Part shown: positions 1-9,806 of the stretch, one piece after another
Numbering within the stretch: position 1 is the first letter of the stretch
Layout: every line of letters starts with the position of its first letter
DNA from: Pelagibacteraceae bacterium AG-345-F21
GTDB taxonomy: Bacteria; Pseudomonadota; Alphaproteobacteria; Pelagibacterales; Pelagibacteraceae
Length of the DNA stretch: 64,000 bases
Direction: 5' to 3'
NCBI GenBank assembly: GCA_003281795.1
Contig: QCAW01000004.1
Span: forward strand, 1-64,000
Translations under genes and position numbers: made by a program
The notes under the pieces: model-generated
Told to the model about the DNA's origin: nothing
Database searches by the model: none
What the model saw: the letters and a program-made list of their open reading frames with translations, nothing else

Positions 1-742
1 GCATTCTTATTTTCAACAAAAAAATATTCCTTTTGGATCAGTTATGAGCAAAGTTTGGAATAAAAAAATATTTAAAAATATTCAAGAAAAAGTAGATTTA
101 GCCTCAAAATCTCTCGCAGAAGAAAGAGGAGCATGTCCCGATGCTGAGGAATATGGCATTAAAGAAAGATTTTCTAATAAAACTGCGATAGCGCCTACAG
201 CTTCAATCTCAATAATTTGTGGTGGTTCTTCGCCAGGTATTGAGCCTATTGCAGCTAACAGCTTTACTCATAAAACTTTATCTGGATCTTTCAATGTAAG
301 AAATAAATATCTTAAAAAAGTTCTACAAAAACACAATAAAGATACTGATGAAATATGGTCAACGATTACAACCAATCAAGGCTCAGTTTCCCATCTAGAT
401 TTTTTAACACCTGATGAGAAAGATACTTTTAAAACTGCATTTGAAATAGATCAAAGATGGATCGTTGAATTAGGAGCAGATAGAACCCCACATATCTCTC
501 AAGCACAATCAATAAATGTTTTTGTGCCAGCAGATATTCATAAAAGAGAACTTCACGATATTCATTTTCAAGCATGGAAAAAAGGTTTAAAAAGCCTTTA
601 CTATTGCAGATCTAAATCTATTCAAAGAGCGGAAAATGTAACAGCAGGATCATCAACAGATGTGACGAAAAATGTTTATTCGAAATCGAATGAATCAAAT
701 AATAAAGATAATAACTATGAGGAGTGTCTATCATGTCAGTAG
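1..742 (+). CDS. nrdA: Ribonucleoside-diphosphate reductase alpha subunit, C-terminal part (truncated by window edge)
   Basis: Frame open from the window start; class I RNR alpha motifs (TAIAPTASISIICGGSSPGIEP) and C-terminal CLSCQ cysteine tail; followed by nrdB. Confidence 0.93.
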   Translation, partial: HSYFQQKNIPFGSVMSKVWNKKIFKNIQEKVDLASKSLAEERGACPDAEEYGIKERFSNKTAIAPTASISIICGGSSPGIEPIAANSFTHKTLSGSFNVRNKYLKKVLQKHNKDTDEIWSTITTNQGSVSHLDFLTPDEKDTFKTAFEIDQRWIVELGADRTPHISQAQSINVFVPADIHKRELHDIHFQAWKKGLKSLYYCRSKSIQRAENVTAGSSTDVTKNVYSKSNESNNKDNNYEECLSCQ

Positions 743-1740
743 CAGAAAAAGTTAAGCCAGGAATAATTCAACCAAAAAAAATGGGTTTGCTTGTTGAGAA
801 CCCAGTTTATAAACCTTTTAGATATCCATGGTGTTATGATGCGTGGTTAACTCAACAAAGAATTCATTGGTTACCAGAAGAAGTTCCTTTAGGTGATGAT
901 GTTAGAGACTGGCAAAAAAATTTAACAAAAGAGGAAAAAAACTTATTAACTCATATATTTAGATTTTTTACTCAAGCTGATGTGGAAGTTAACAACTGTT
1001 ACTTAAGGCATTACACTACTGTATTTAAACCAACAGAAGTTTTAATGATGATGACTGCTTTTGCTGCGATGGAAACTGTTCATATTGCTGCTTATTCACA
1101 TCTTTTAGATACAATTGGAATGCCTGAAACTGAATACTCAGCTTTTTTACAGTACAAGGAAATGAAAGATAAGTATGATTACATGCAGGGTTTCGATGTT
1201 AAATCAAAACATAATATAGCAATGACAATGGCTGTATTTTCTGCATTTACAGAAGGTCTTCAGTTATTTGCGAGTTTTGCAATACTCTTAAACTTTCCTA
1301 GATTTAATAAAATGAAAGGGATGGGCCAAATTGTTACTTGGTCGGTCAGAGACGAAACGTTGCATTGTAATTCTATGATTAGATTGTTTAGAGATTTTAT
1401 TAAAGAAGAACCTCAAATCTGGAACGATAAGCTTAAAAAAGAGATAGTTGATGCTTGCAAAACTATTGTAACTCACGAAGATGCATTTATTGATTTAGCT
1501 TTTCAAATGGGTCCTTTAGAAGGTTTAACTGCAAATGAAATTAAGCAATACATTAGATTTATTGGAAACAGAAGGCTGGAACAGTTGGGCCTTGATCCAA
1601 TTTATGATGTTAAAAAGAACCCTTTAACATGGCTAGACACAATGCTTAATGGTGTTGAACACATGAATTTCTTTGAAGGTAGAGCTACAGAATATTCTAA
1701 AGCTTCTACACGAGGAACTTGGGGTGAAGTTTTTGCTTAA
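733..1740 (+). CDS. nrdB: Ribonucleoside-diphosphate reductase beta subunit
   Basis: R2 diiron protein signature (ETVHIAAYSHLLDT, VRDETLHCNSM); ATG at 733 preferred to the GTG at 724; overlaps nrdA end. Confidence 0.95.
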   Translation: MSVAEKVKPGIIQPKKMGLLVENPVYKPFRYPWCYDAWLTQQRIHWLPEEVPLGDDVRDWQKNLTKEEKNLLTHIFRFFTQADVEVNNCYLRHYTTVFKPTEVLMMMTAFAAMETVHIAAYSHLLDTIGMPETEYSAFLQYKEMKDKYDYMQGFDVKSKHNIAMTMAVFSAFTEGLQLFASFAILLNFPRFNKMKGMGQIVTWSVRDETLHCNSMIRLFRDFIKEEPQIWNDKLKKEIVDACKTIVTHEDAFIDLAFQMGPLEGLTANEIKQYIRFIGNRRLEQLGLDPIYDVKKNPLTWLDTMLNGVEHMNFFEGRATEYSKASTRGTWGEVFA

Positions 1741-1824
1741 AATTACATAAAAAACCTAGATTTTATTAACATTTTAAAGATTCACCTTTTAGTTGAGTCA
1801 CGGTTACATAATTCTTTTATACAT

Positions 1825-1840
1825 GTTAGCTTTAGCTAAC
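1825..1840. other. Perfect 6-bp stem / 4-nt loop hairpin in the nrdB-proX intergenic region
   Basis: GTTAGC-TTTA-GCTAAC read directly; no U-tract follows, so not called a terminator. Confidence 0.4.
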
Positions 1841-1867
1841 TATTAATTAATAATCATAGGGGGGAAA

Positions 1868-2809
1868 ATGAAACTATTTAAATTATTAGTTGCGTTGTTT
1901 ACCGCAACAGCTATCTCGAGTGCAGCTAATGCCGCAGAAGTTAAAATGGCAAAAGCAAACTGGGATACTGGTTATTTTCAAGCTGAAATATATAAACAAG
2001 CTTTGGAAAAAATGGGACACACTGTAACTGAGCCTAAAGCAATCAAACCTTCAGTGTTTTATGTTGCAGCAGCAGCAGGAGATTTAGACTTATGGGTTAA
2101 CGGTTGGTTTGGAACACACGATAGTTATATCAAAGAAGCCAAAGGAAAAGTTAAGGCCGTTGGTTATGTGATGAAAAAAGGTGGATTACAAGGTTATCTA
2201 GTTGATAAAAAATCAGCTGATAAGTATGGAATCAAAAGTGTAATGGATATTAAAGCAAACGCTAAAGCATGGGACTCTAATGGCGATGGTAAAGCAGACA
2301 TGGTAGCTTGCCCTCCAGGCTGGGGTTGTGAAAAGCAAATTACAAAACACTTTGCTGAACTAGGTTTAGGCGATTTTATCAACCCAGTGCAAGCAGACTA
2401 CTCTGCTTCTATGGCGGACGTTGTTGCTAAATATAAAAATGGAAAACCTGTATTATTTTATACATGGACACCTAATTGGACTGTTGGTGCTTTAAAACTT
2501 GGTTCTGACGTTGTATGGATTGAAGTTCCTTACAGCCAAACTAAAAAAGTTAGTGTACCGAATGCAACAAAATCTAAAATAAATATGGGTTTTGGAGCTG
2601 ACGATATACGACCAGCTGCTAATGCTGATTTCCTTAAAGCGAATAAAGATATTGCGAAAATGCTTAAAAAGGCATCAATTCCTTTATCTGATATTGCTGC
2701 CCAAAACATGAAAATGAACGCGGGTGAAAAAAGTGAAAGAGCTATTAGAAAACACGCTGCTGCTTGGATAAAAGCAAATCAGAGTACTTTCGATAGTTGG
2801 TTGAAGTAA
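1868..2809 (+). CDS. proX: Glycine betaine/proline ABC transporter substrate-binding protein (ProX/OpuAC family)
   Basis: Signal peptide, OpuAC-type sequence (ACPPGWGCEKQI, VLFYTWTPNWTV); strong purine-rich SD (aggggggaaa). Confidence 0.9.
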   Translation: MKLFKLLVALFTATAISSAANAAEVKMAKANWDTGYFQAEIYKQALEKMGHTVTEPKAIKPSVFYVAAAAGDLDLWVNGWFGTHDSYIKEAKGKVKAVGYVMKKGGLQGYLVDKKSADKYGIKSVMDIKANAKAWDSNGDGKADMVACPPGWGCEKQITKHFAELGLGDFINPVQADYSASMADVVAKYKNGKPVLFYTWTPNWTVGALKLGSDVVWIEVPYSQTKKVSVPNATKSKINMGFGADDIRPAANADFLKANKDIAKMLKKASIPLSDIAAQNMKMNAGEKSERAIRKHAAAWIKANQSTFDSWLK

Positions 2810-2822
2810 CAACTAAGTTTAA

Positions 2823-3689
2823 GTGAACTTAAAAGTTGCACCATCTGACTACGAAATTTACATTCCGATAGCAGAGTGGATTGAAAGAAATATTAAAGAG
2901 TGGTTGTTTATGCAACGACCACTCTTTAAAAAACTTTCAGCACCAATTGATGCTGTTTTAAACGGATTAGATAGTCTTTTTAATTTTATTCCTTTTCCAA
3001 TCGTAATTTTAATATTTGCGTATTTTGCTTTTAAAACAAATGGAATTAAATTTGCAATAGTTTCATCTCTAGCTTTGATTTCAATAGATCTGGTTGACTT
3101 ATGGCAAGAGGCAATGACGACTTTGGCAATGATTTTTACCGCTGTAATTTTTTGTATGATTATTGGTATTCCCTTAGGCATTGCAGCGTCGAGAAGTATC
3201 GTATTCGAAACTATTTTAAGACCTATTTTAGATGTTATGCAAACCATACCAAGTTTTGTTTATTTAATTCCAGTTGTAATGTTGTTTGGTGTAGGTTTGG
3301 TACCTGGCGTTGTAGCAACAATTATTTTTGCCCTACCTCCTATTGTTCGTTTAACTAATCTTGGAATAAGACAAGTAGGAAAAGGGTTTAAAGAAGCAGG
3401 AGCCAGTTTAGGATTAAACAGGTTTTTAATATTACGAAAAATTGAAATACCCTTAGCACTCAAAACAATAATGGCAGGAGTAAATCAAACTCTTATGTTA
3501 GCTTTATCAATGGTTGTAATAGCTGCTTTAATTGGAGCTGGAGGGCTAGGATTAACTGTATATGTTGCTTTAGGAAGACTTGATATTGGGGCGGCAGTAA
3601 TAGGTGGAACCGGCATTGTAATATTAGCGATTGTTTTGGACAGAATAACCCAAAAAATTATCCCTCAAGAAGATATTAAAGGAAGATAA
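2823..3689 (+). CDS. proW: Glycine betaine/proline ABC transporter permease
   Basis: BPD_transp_1 permease with EAA-like loop (EAGASLGLNRFLILRKIEIPLAL); GTG start. Confidence 0.88.
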   Translation: MNLKVAPSDYEIYIPIAEWIERNIKEWLFMQRPLFKKLSAPIDAVLNGLDSLFNFIPFPIVILIFAYFAFKTNGIKFAIVSSLALISIDLVDLWQEAMTTLAMIFTAVIFCMIIGIPLGIAASRSIVFETILRPILDVMQTIPSFVYLIPVVMLFGVGLVPGVVATIIFALPPIVRLTNLGIRQVGKGFKEAGASLGLNRFLILRKIEIPLALKTIMAGVNQTLMLALSMVVIAALIGAGGLGLTVYVALGRLDIGAAVIGGTGIVILAIVLDRITQKIIPQEDIKGR

Positions 3690-3691
3690 AG

Positions 3692-3715
3692 TTTAGTTTA
3701 ATTAATCAAACTAAA
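3692..3715. other. Inverted repeat at the proW / small membrane protein convergent junction
   Basis: TTTAGTTT-AATTAATC-AAACTAAA perfect 8-bp arms; no clear U-tract on either strand. Confidence 0.35.
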
Positions 3716-3880
3716 AAATTTCAATAAAACTAATACTATTCCAAATATTATTGCCCAAACTAACCACGGCCCGTATAGTTTTAAACCAGACTCTTTACCA
3801 ATACCTTTCCAAGGCATAAAAGTATAAGTTGCTAATGTAACTAAAATTAAAAACAGAAGAACGTTGGTTAGAGAGACCAT
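3698..3880 (-). CDS. Small two-TM membrane protein
   Basis: 60-aa hydrophobic ORF abutting prpC start; compact operon-like arrangement. Confidence 0.6.
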   Translation of the reverse strand: MVSLTNVLLFLILVTLATYTFMPWKGIGKESGLKLYGPWLVWAIIFGIVLVLLKFFSLIN

Positions 3881-5004
3881 TATCTTTGATTTAAAAGCAT
3901 TACTTCTCTTACTTCCTCACCTTTATATTTTGAAAGTGGTCTAATTAATTTATTAGAATTATGTTGTTCCATTATGTGAGCTGACCAGCCAGTTATTCTA
4001 GACATTACAAAAATGGGCGTATAAAAATCAATATCTATACCCATCATGTAATAAGTAGGCCCACAGGGAAAATCTACATTAGGGTGAATATTTTTTCTCT
4101 CTAACATAACTTTTTCTAAAATTTCATACATTTTTGTGTATTTTTCTTTTTTAAGAAGTTTGGCGACTTTAAACATGTAATGCTTCATTGTTGGAACTCT
4201 TGAGTCTCCAGTTCTGTACACTCTGTGCCCAAATCCCATTACTACTTTTTTTTTGGACAAAGCATTTTCAATCCATTTTTTTGCTTTTTCAGGTTTTCCT
4301 ATTTCTTTCATCATATGCATTACAGCTTCGTTTGCACCACCGTGAAGCGGCCCTTTTAACGATGCAATTGCTCCAGTTATAGCTCCGTGGAGGTCAGATA
4401 AACTGCTTGTAATAGTTCTAGCAGTGAAAGTAGATACATTAAAACTATGTTCTGCATAAAGAATTAAAGAAATATCAAATGCTCTTACTATTTCTTTGTC
4501 TGGAACTTTATCAAACATCATTTTAAAAAAATTTTCTGCAAATGAGAGCTTTTTACTTGGTGCTATTATCTTTTTACCTTTTCTAGATCTAAAGTAAGCA
4601 GCTATAGCAGTAGGAGTTTTGGCAAAAATTCTCATAGCTTTTCTCATATTAGCTTTAGGGGAATTATCTCTAGTGTCTTTATCCTCTAAACTCATAAGAC
4701 TTACACACGTTCTAATCACATCCATTGGGTGAGCATTTTTTGGCATTTTCTTAATATCGTTTAAAATTTGTTTAGAGAGCTTTCTTTCTGCTTTTTCATC
4801 TTTAATAAATTTTTTAAGCTGTTTTTTATTTGGAAGTTCACCATGTAAAACTAAGTATGCGACTTCCTCAAAATCACATTTGTCGCATAATTCTTGAACA
4901 GTATAACCCCTATATGTGAGCGTGCTTAGTTCTGGAACAACATGAGAAATTGTTGTTTCATCTACTACAATACCTAATAACCCTTTTTTAATTTCTTCGT
5001 TCAT
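3880..5004 (-). CDS. prpC: 2-methylcitrate synthase / citrate synthase family
   Basis: Citrate synthase fold motifs (LHGGANEAVMHMM, GFGHRVYRTGDSR); abuts prpB. Confidence 0.85.
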   Translation of the reverse strand: MNEEIKKGLLGIVVDETTISHVVPELSTLTYRGYTVQELCDKCDFEEVAYLVLHGELPNKKQLKKFIKDEKAERKLSKQILNDIKKMPKNAHPMDVIRTCVSLMSLEDKDTRDNSPKANMRKAMRIFAKTPTAIAAYFRSRKGKKIIAPSKKLSFAENFFKMMFDKVPDKEIVRAFDISLILYAEHSFNVSTFTARTITSSLSDLHGAITGAIASLKGPLHGGANEAVMHMMKEIGKPEKAKKWIENALSKKKVVMGFGHRVYRTGDSRVPTMKHYMFKVAKLLKKEKYTKMYEILEKVMLERKNIHPNVDFPCGPTYYMMGIDIDFYTPIFVMSRITGWSAHIMEQHNSNKLIRPLSKYKGEEVREVMLLNQR

Positions 5005-5900
5005 TATTCGTGTCCTTCTGTAGAAAAATCTGTAATTTTTTTTCCTGGCGTATTGTACTTCTCATATTCTACTAACTCATACAACCTTTTTCTAGTTTGC
5101 ATTTTGTCTATAATATTATTTTGGTGCCCATCGTTAAATATTATTTTTAAACCATTTTCTACATTTTTCATGGCTAACCTTTGTGAAGTAACAGGATAAA
5201 TAACCAAATTATATCCTAAATTTTCTAATTCAGTTTTATCCAATAATTTTGATTTACCAAATTCGGTCATATTAGCTAATAAAAAACCCTTGGAAACTTT
5301 TCTAACTTTTTCAAACTCACTTTCATCTTTCATGGCTTCAGGAAAAATCATATCTGCTCCAGCGTTTTCATAAGCTTTGATACGTTCAAGCGTTTTATTA
5401 ATACCTTCAACCGTATTCGCGTCAGTTCTGACAATAATTAAAAAATTATTATCTTTCCTAGCTTTGACACTTTCTTTAATTTTACTCACCATTTCTTCTT
5501 GAGAAATAAGTTCTTTATTATCTAAATGACCACATCTTTTTTCAGCTATTTGATCTTCAATATGACAGCCAGCTAAACCTTTATCTTCAAAAGTTTTAAT
5601 TGTTTTTGCACAGTTTTTAAAGCCAGTGTCAGCATCAACTATAGTTGGTAGATCAGTAACTCTAGAAATTTGGCCTGATCTATAACTAACTTGTTCTAAA
5701 GTTGTTAGACCTATATCAGGTAGACCTAAGTCATTCGACATAACACCTCCAGATATATAAACACCATCAAATCCGATTTCAGCAATTAATTTTGCACATA
5801 ATGGATTGTAAGCACCTGGAAATCTCAGAAGTTTTTTTGATTGTAATTTTTTTACAAAATCTAATCTTTTTTCAGAACTATTCTTTTTAGTAAAATGCAT
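5004..5900 (-). CDS. prpB: Methylisocitrate lyase
   Basis: ICL/PEP mutase family (VYISGGVMSNDLGLPDIGLTT, DADTGF, EKRCGH motif). Confidence 0.88.
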   Translation of the reverse strand: MHFTKKNSSEKRLDFVKKLQSKKLLRFPGAYNPLCAKLIAEIGFDGVYISGGVMSNDLGLPDIGLTTLEQVSYRSGQISRVTDLPTIVDADTGFKNCAKTIKTFEDKGLAGCHIEDQIAEKRCGHLDNKELISQEEMVSKIKESVKARKDNNFLIIVRTDANTVEGINKTLERIKAYENAGADMIFPEAMKDESEFEKVRKVSKGFLLANMTEFGKSKLLDKTELENLGYNLVIYPVTSQRLAMKNVENGLKIIFNDGHQNNIIDKMQTRKRLYELVEYEKYNTPGKKITDFSTEGHE

Positions 5901-5943
5901 GTGAAAAGTTTATATTAAAGTGGTAGGCAAAAATCAAAGGCTA

Positions 5944-6543
5944 TTATTTAAATAGAATAAATATCCCTGTTAAAACCAATAAAAAGGCTAGCAAGTATTC
6001 GACTATTTTTTTTGTTTTAACATTTCCTACAAATTTTCTTAATCCACTTCCAAATAGAGCCCAAAGACAAATTGTTGGAAAACAAATTACTGCTGCAGTA
6101 ATAGTAACAAAAGCAACTCCAATAAAAATATTTTCTTCACTTGGAAAAAAACCCGAAGCAACTGTTATAGCTATTGACCAAGCTTTCGGATTTATAAATT
6201 GAAACAATGAAGCTTCATAAAATCTTAAAGGTCTTCCAGTTTCTTTTTGCGTCATGCTAAATGAACCTATCATTTTCCAACCTAAGTAAATCAAATACAA
6301 GAAGCATAAAATTTTCATATAAAATTGAATTCCAGGATAAAGAAGAAATAGATTTGCCAGCCCAAAACAAGTCAGCCCTATTTGCACAATGTGACCCAAA
6401 GGTATTCCTAAGGCGTGAGGTAAAGTTCTTATAAAACCAAACTTCATCCCCGAAGCTGTTAGCATGGCGTTATTAGGACCTGGTGTAAAAAACATTGTAA
6501 AATAAAAAGTTGCTAATGCAGAAAAAAGAGCAAAATTTATCAT
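5944..6543 (-). CDS. LysE/RhtB family amino-acid exporter
   Basis: TM profile and N-terminal FFTPGPNNAMLTASG motif. Confidence 0.85.
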   Translation of the reverse strand: MINFALFSALATFYFTMFFTPGPNNAMLTASGMKFGFIRTLPHALGIPLGHIVQIGLTCFGLANLFLLYPGIQFYMKILCFLYLIYLGWKMIGSFSMTQKETGRPLRFYEASLFQFINPKAWSIAITVASGFFPSEENIFIGVAFVTITAAVICFPTICLWALFGSGLRKFVGNVKTKKIVEYLLAFLLVLTGIFILFK

Positions 6544-7202
6544 AGATATTTTTCTATTATTTTTTCAAATCCTTCAAAGTCTGAAATTAGTTCATCATGT
6601 TTAATTTCTTTTTCAGTTTTTTCTGTGTATCCGTCTTTTACTAAAATAAATGGTAATTTGGCATTATAAGCTGACATCGCATCAACTTCGCTATCTCCCA
6701 CCATTATTGTTTTTTTTAAATTTCCATTAATTATTTCAACAACGTCCGTTAAATGTCTTGGATCTGGTTTGTTAAAAGCAAAAGTATCTGAACCTGCAAC
6801 ATATTCAAAATATTCATACATTTTTAGTTTCTTTAATAAATCAATAGCTAATTTTTCTTGTTTGTTAGTACAAACCGCCATTGATATATCTTTACTTTTT
6901 GCCCATTCTAAAAATTTCAAAACTCCTTTTAAGGGTTCACTCATATTAGAAATATTCTTAGCGTAAAAATCAATAAATTCTTTTGTCATTTCTTTTTTAG
7001 TTTTTTCGTCTTTAATTTCCTCTTTAAAAGATCTTTGCATCATGATCCATGCTCCTTTACCTGCTAAAGACTTAATATCAGCTAATTTTTTTTCAGTATG
7101 CCCAAACTTTCTCATAACATGATTGTGTGCAGCCATTAAATCTGGTGCAGTATTGACCAAGGTTCCATCTAAATCGAAAAGAATTGTGTAAATTTGAGTC
7201 AT
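6540..7202 (-). CDS. gph: HAD-family phosphatase, phosphoglycolate phosphatase-like
   Basis: [17 protein letters not shown] motif I and [12 protein letters not shown] motif IV. Confidence 0.83.
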   Translation of the reverse strand: MTQIYTILFDLDGTLVNTAPDLMAAHNHVMRKFGHTEKKLADIKSLAGKGAWIMMQRSFKEEIKDEKTKKEMTKEFIDFYAKNISNMSEPLKGVLKFLEWAKSKDISMAVCTNKQEKLAIDLLKKLKMYEYFEYVAGSDTFAFNKPDPRHLTDVVEIINGNLKKTIMVGDSEVDAMSAYNAKLPFILVKDGYTEKTEKEIKHDELISDFEGFEKIIEKYL

Positions 7203-7272
7203 TTTTAAAAGTATTAAAAAGAAATATTTTGTGACTTATTTCAGTTACAATATTAATGTAAAGAAAATTTCT

Positions 7273-7929
7273 ATGAATACAAATAATAAATTAAATAAAG
7301 CTAATTCTTATAGACTTTCTCAAGAGCACTTAAGAAATAAAGCATTAAAGAATGGGGTGAATTTGATAGCTCCAGAAACAATTTTTTTATCAAAAGACAC
7401 TTCTTTCGGAAAAAACGTTACGGTTGAACCTTACGTTGTGTTTGGACCAAAAGTAAAAATAGGAGATAATTCCTATATTAAATCCTTTACTCATATTGAA
7501 GGATCTAAAATTGAAAAAAATGTAGTTGTTGGCCCATATTCTAGGTTAAGACCTGGAACTATTTTAAAGAATAATTCCAAAGTAGGAAACTTTGTAGAAA
7601 CAAAAAAAGCAAATATAAATATTAATTCAAAGGTGAATCATCTGTCATATATCGGTGACACCTCAATAGGAAAAAACTCAAATATTGGAGCTGGAACAAT
7701 TACTTGCAACTATGATGGTTTTAAAAAATCAAAAACTAAAATTTCTGATAATGTTTTTGTTGGATCTAACTCCTCAATAGTTGCCCCGGTAAAATTAGAC
7801 TCAGGAAGCATAATTGGGGCTGGATCAGTAATTACTAAAAATGTTAAAAAAAAATCTTTAGCTTTAACTAGATCATCACAAATAGAGGTAAAAAATTACA
7901 AACGATCCAAAAGAAAAGGTAAAAAATAA
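7273..7929 (+). CDS. glmU: GlmU-like left-handed beta-helix acetyltransferase domain only
   Basis: Hexapeptide repeats plus GlmU C-terminal motifs ([36 protein letters not shown]); no N-terminal uridylyltransferase domain; ATG 7273 preferred to the GTG at 7231. Confidence 0.8.
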   Translation: MNTNNKLNKANSYRLSQEHLRNKALKNGVNLIAPETIFLSKDTSFGKNVTVEPYVVFGPKVKIGDNSYIKSFTHIEGSKIEKNVVVGPYSRLRPGTILKNNSKVGNFVETKKANININSKVNHLSYIGDTSIGKNSNIGAGTITCNYDGFKKSKTKISDNVFVGSNSSIVAPVKLDSGSIIGAGSVITKNVKKKSLALTRSSQIEVKNYKRSKRKGKK

Positions 7930-9746
7930 TGTGTGGTATTATCGGAATAGCAAGCAATAAACCGGTTTCAATAAATATTATAAACTCCTTAAAAAAATTA
8001 GAGTACAGAGGTTATGACTCTGCAGGTTTAGCTACTCTGCATCAAAATACTATAATCGAAAAAAAATGCTCTGGTAGAGTAGAGGAATTGGAAAAAATTT
8101 TATTTAACAGTCCTTCGAATGGAAATTTAGGAATTGGACATGTTAGGTGGGCCACACATGGCATTCCTAACGAAACAAACGCTCATCCTCATTCATCAGA
8201 CATTGTTTCAGTTGTACATAATGGGATAATTGAAAATTCTGATGAATTAAAAAAAAAATTGGAATTAAAAGGGTCAAAATTTAAGTCTCAAACAGATACT
8301 GAAGTAATAACATTAATGATAACAGATTTGTTAAAAAATAATGATCCACTTGAGTCCGTCATTAAAACTCTCAAACAGTTAAAAGGTAGTTTTGCTTTAG
8401 GAATAATTTTTAAAAATTTTGAAAATTATATTATCGGTGCACGTAGGGGAAGTCCTTTAGCTGTAGGTTATGCAAACAACGAAAATTTTCTTGGTTCAGA
8501 CTCTTATGCTCTTAAGAGTATGACAAATAAAATATCATATCTAGATGATGGAGATATTTGTTTATTAACTAAAGATAAAATTGATTTTTATGATGCAAAC
8601 AAAAAAAGAATTAATAAAAAAATTCATCTTTTATCAGATGACGAGAATATTAGCAGTAAAGGGGATTATAAAAATTTTATGTCTAAGGAAATATTTGAAC
8701 AGCCTATAACTGCACAAAATTGTATAAAAGAATACATTGATAATTTAAAACAGGATATAAATATTTACAATTTTCCCATTGAACCAAATAAAATCAATAA
8801 AATTATATTAATAGGTTGCGGAACAGCTTACCATTCGTGTTTAGTTGCCAAATATTGGATTGAAGAGCTGACAACAATAGAAGTAGAAGTAGATATTGCC
8901 TCTGAGTTTAGGTATAGAAAATTGAAATTTAATAAAAATAATCTTTATATTTTTATTTCTCAATCTGGAGAGACTGCAGATACTGCTGCCGCTCTTGATA
9001 TTTGTAAAAAAAATAATGTTAAAACTTGCTCCATTGTAAATGCCGTAGAAAGTACTATAGCCCGAAATTCAGACTGGGTTTTACCAATTCACGCTGGTCC
9101 AGAGATAGGAGTAGCTTCAACGAAGGCTTTTCTAGGTCAAATGCTAGTTCTTTATATTCTTAGCTTAAAGTTGGGGCATACTAGAAAAGATATTGATGAC
9201 AAATCTTATCAACATAATCTTAAAAATTTAAAGCTAATTCCCAATGCAATAAAGGAAAGTTTAAAAATAGAAAGCAACATACAACTAATGGCAAAAGAAT
9301 TTCTTGATGCAAAAGGATCTATGTTTTTAGGAAGAGGTTTATCGTTTCCTATCGCACTAGAAGGAGCATTAAAATTAAAAGAGTTATCGTATTTACATGC
9401 TGAAGGATATCCAGCCGGAGAAATGAAACATGGACCCCTAGCTTTGATCGAAGAGGGATTGCCAGTGATCGTAATCGCACCTGAAGATAAGTATTTTGAA
9501 AAGACTCTTTCAAACATGCAAGAAGTAATAGCAAGAGGTGGCAAAATTTTATTTATAACTAACCAAAAAAAAGTATTAGTAAATGAAAATATTAGATTTA
9601 GTATTAAAGTACCTTTATTAGATAATATGCTTTCACCAATACTATTAACTATACCTATACAATTATTGGCTTATCATGTGGCCTTATTAAAAGGATGCGA
9701 TATAGATAAACCAAGAAATTTAGCAAAATCGGTAACTGTAGAATAA
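7929..9746 (+). CDS. glmS: Glucosamine-fructose-6-phosphate aminotransferase (isomerizing)
   Basis: [10 protein letters not shown]-terminal nucleophile, SIS domains, C-terminal KSVTVE. Confidence 0.96.
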   Translation: MCGIIGIASNKPVSINIINSLKKLEYRGYDSAGLATLHQNTIIEKKCSGRVEELEKILFNSPSNGNLGIGHVRWATHGIPNETNAHPHSSDIVSVVHNGIIENSDELKKKLELKGSKFKSQTDTEVITLMITDLLKNNDPLESVIKTLKQLKGSFALGIIFKNFENYIIGARRGSPLAVGYANNENFLGSDSYALKSMTNKISYLDDGDICLLTKDKIDFYDANKKRINKKIHLLSDDENISSKGDYKNFMSKEIFEQPITAQNCIKEYIDNLKQDINIYNFPIEPNKINKIILIGCGTAYHSCLVAKYWIEELTTIEVEVDIASEFRYRKLKFNKNNLYIFISQSGETADTAAALDICKKNNVKTCSIVNAVESTIARNSDWVLPIHAGPEIGVASTKAFLGQMLVLYILSLKLGHTRKDIDDKSYQHNLKNLKLIPNAIKESLKIESNIQLMAKEFLDAKGSMFLGRGLSFPIALEGALKLKELSYLHAEGYPAGEMKHGPLALIEEGLPVIVIAPEDKYFEKTLSNMQEVIARGGKILFITNQKKVLVNENIRFSIKVPLLDNMLSPILLTIPIQLLAYHVALLKGCDIDKPRNLAKSVTVE

Positions 9747-9806
9747 TTTTTTTTTTAAAGTCTTTAAAAAATCAGTTTTATAACTTATATATATCATAGG
9801 TTGAAT

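Noticed and set aside
2858-3463. Minus- and plus-strand ORFs inside proW (2858-3247 -, 3101-3358 +, 3260-3463 -)
   Set aside because: Shadow ORFs in alternative frames of a clear permease gene.
9747-9780. T-rich/A-rich stretch after glmS as a terminator
   Set aside because: The inverted repeat (ttttttaaag/ctttaaaaaa) leaves an unrealistically small loop and is low complexity; not distinguishable from AT-rich background.
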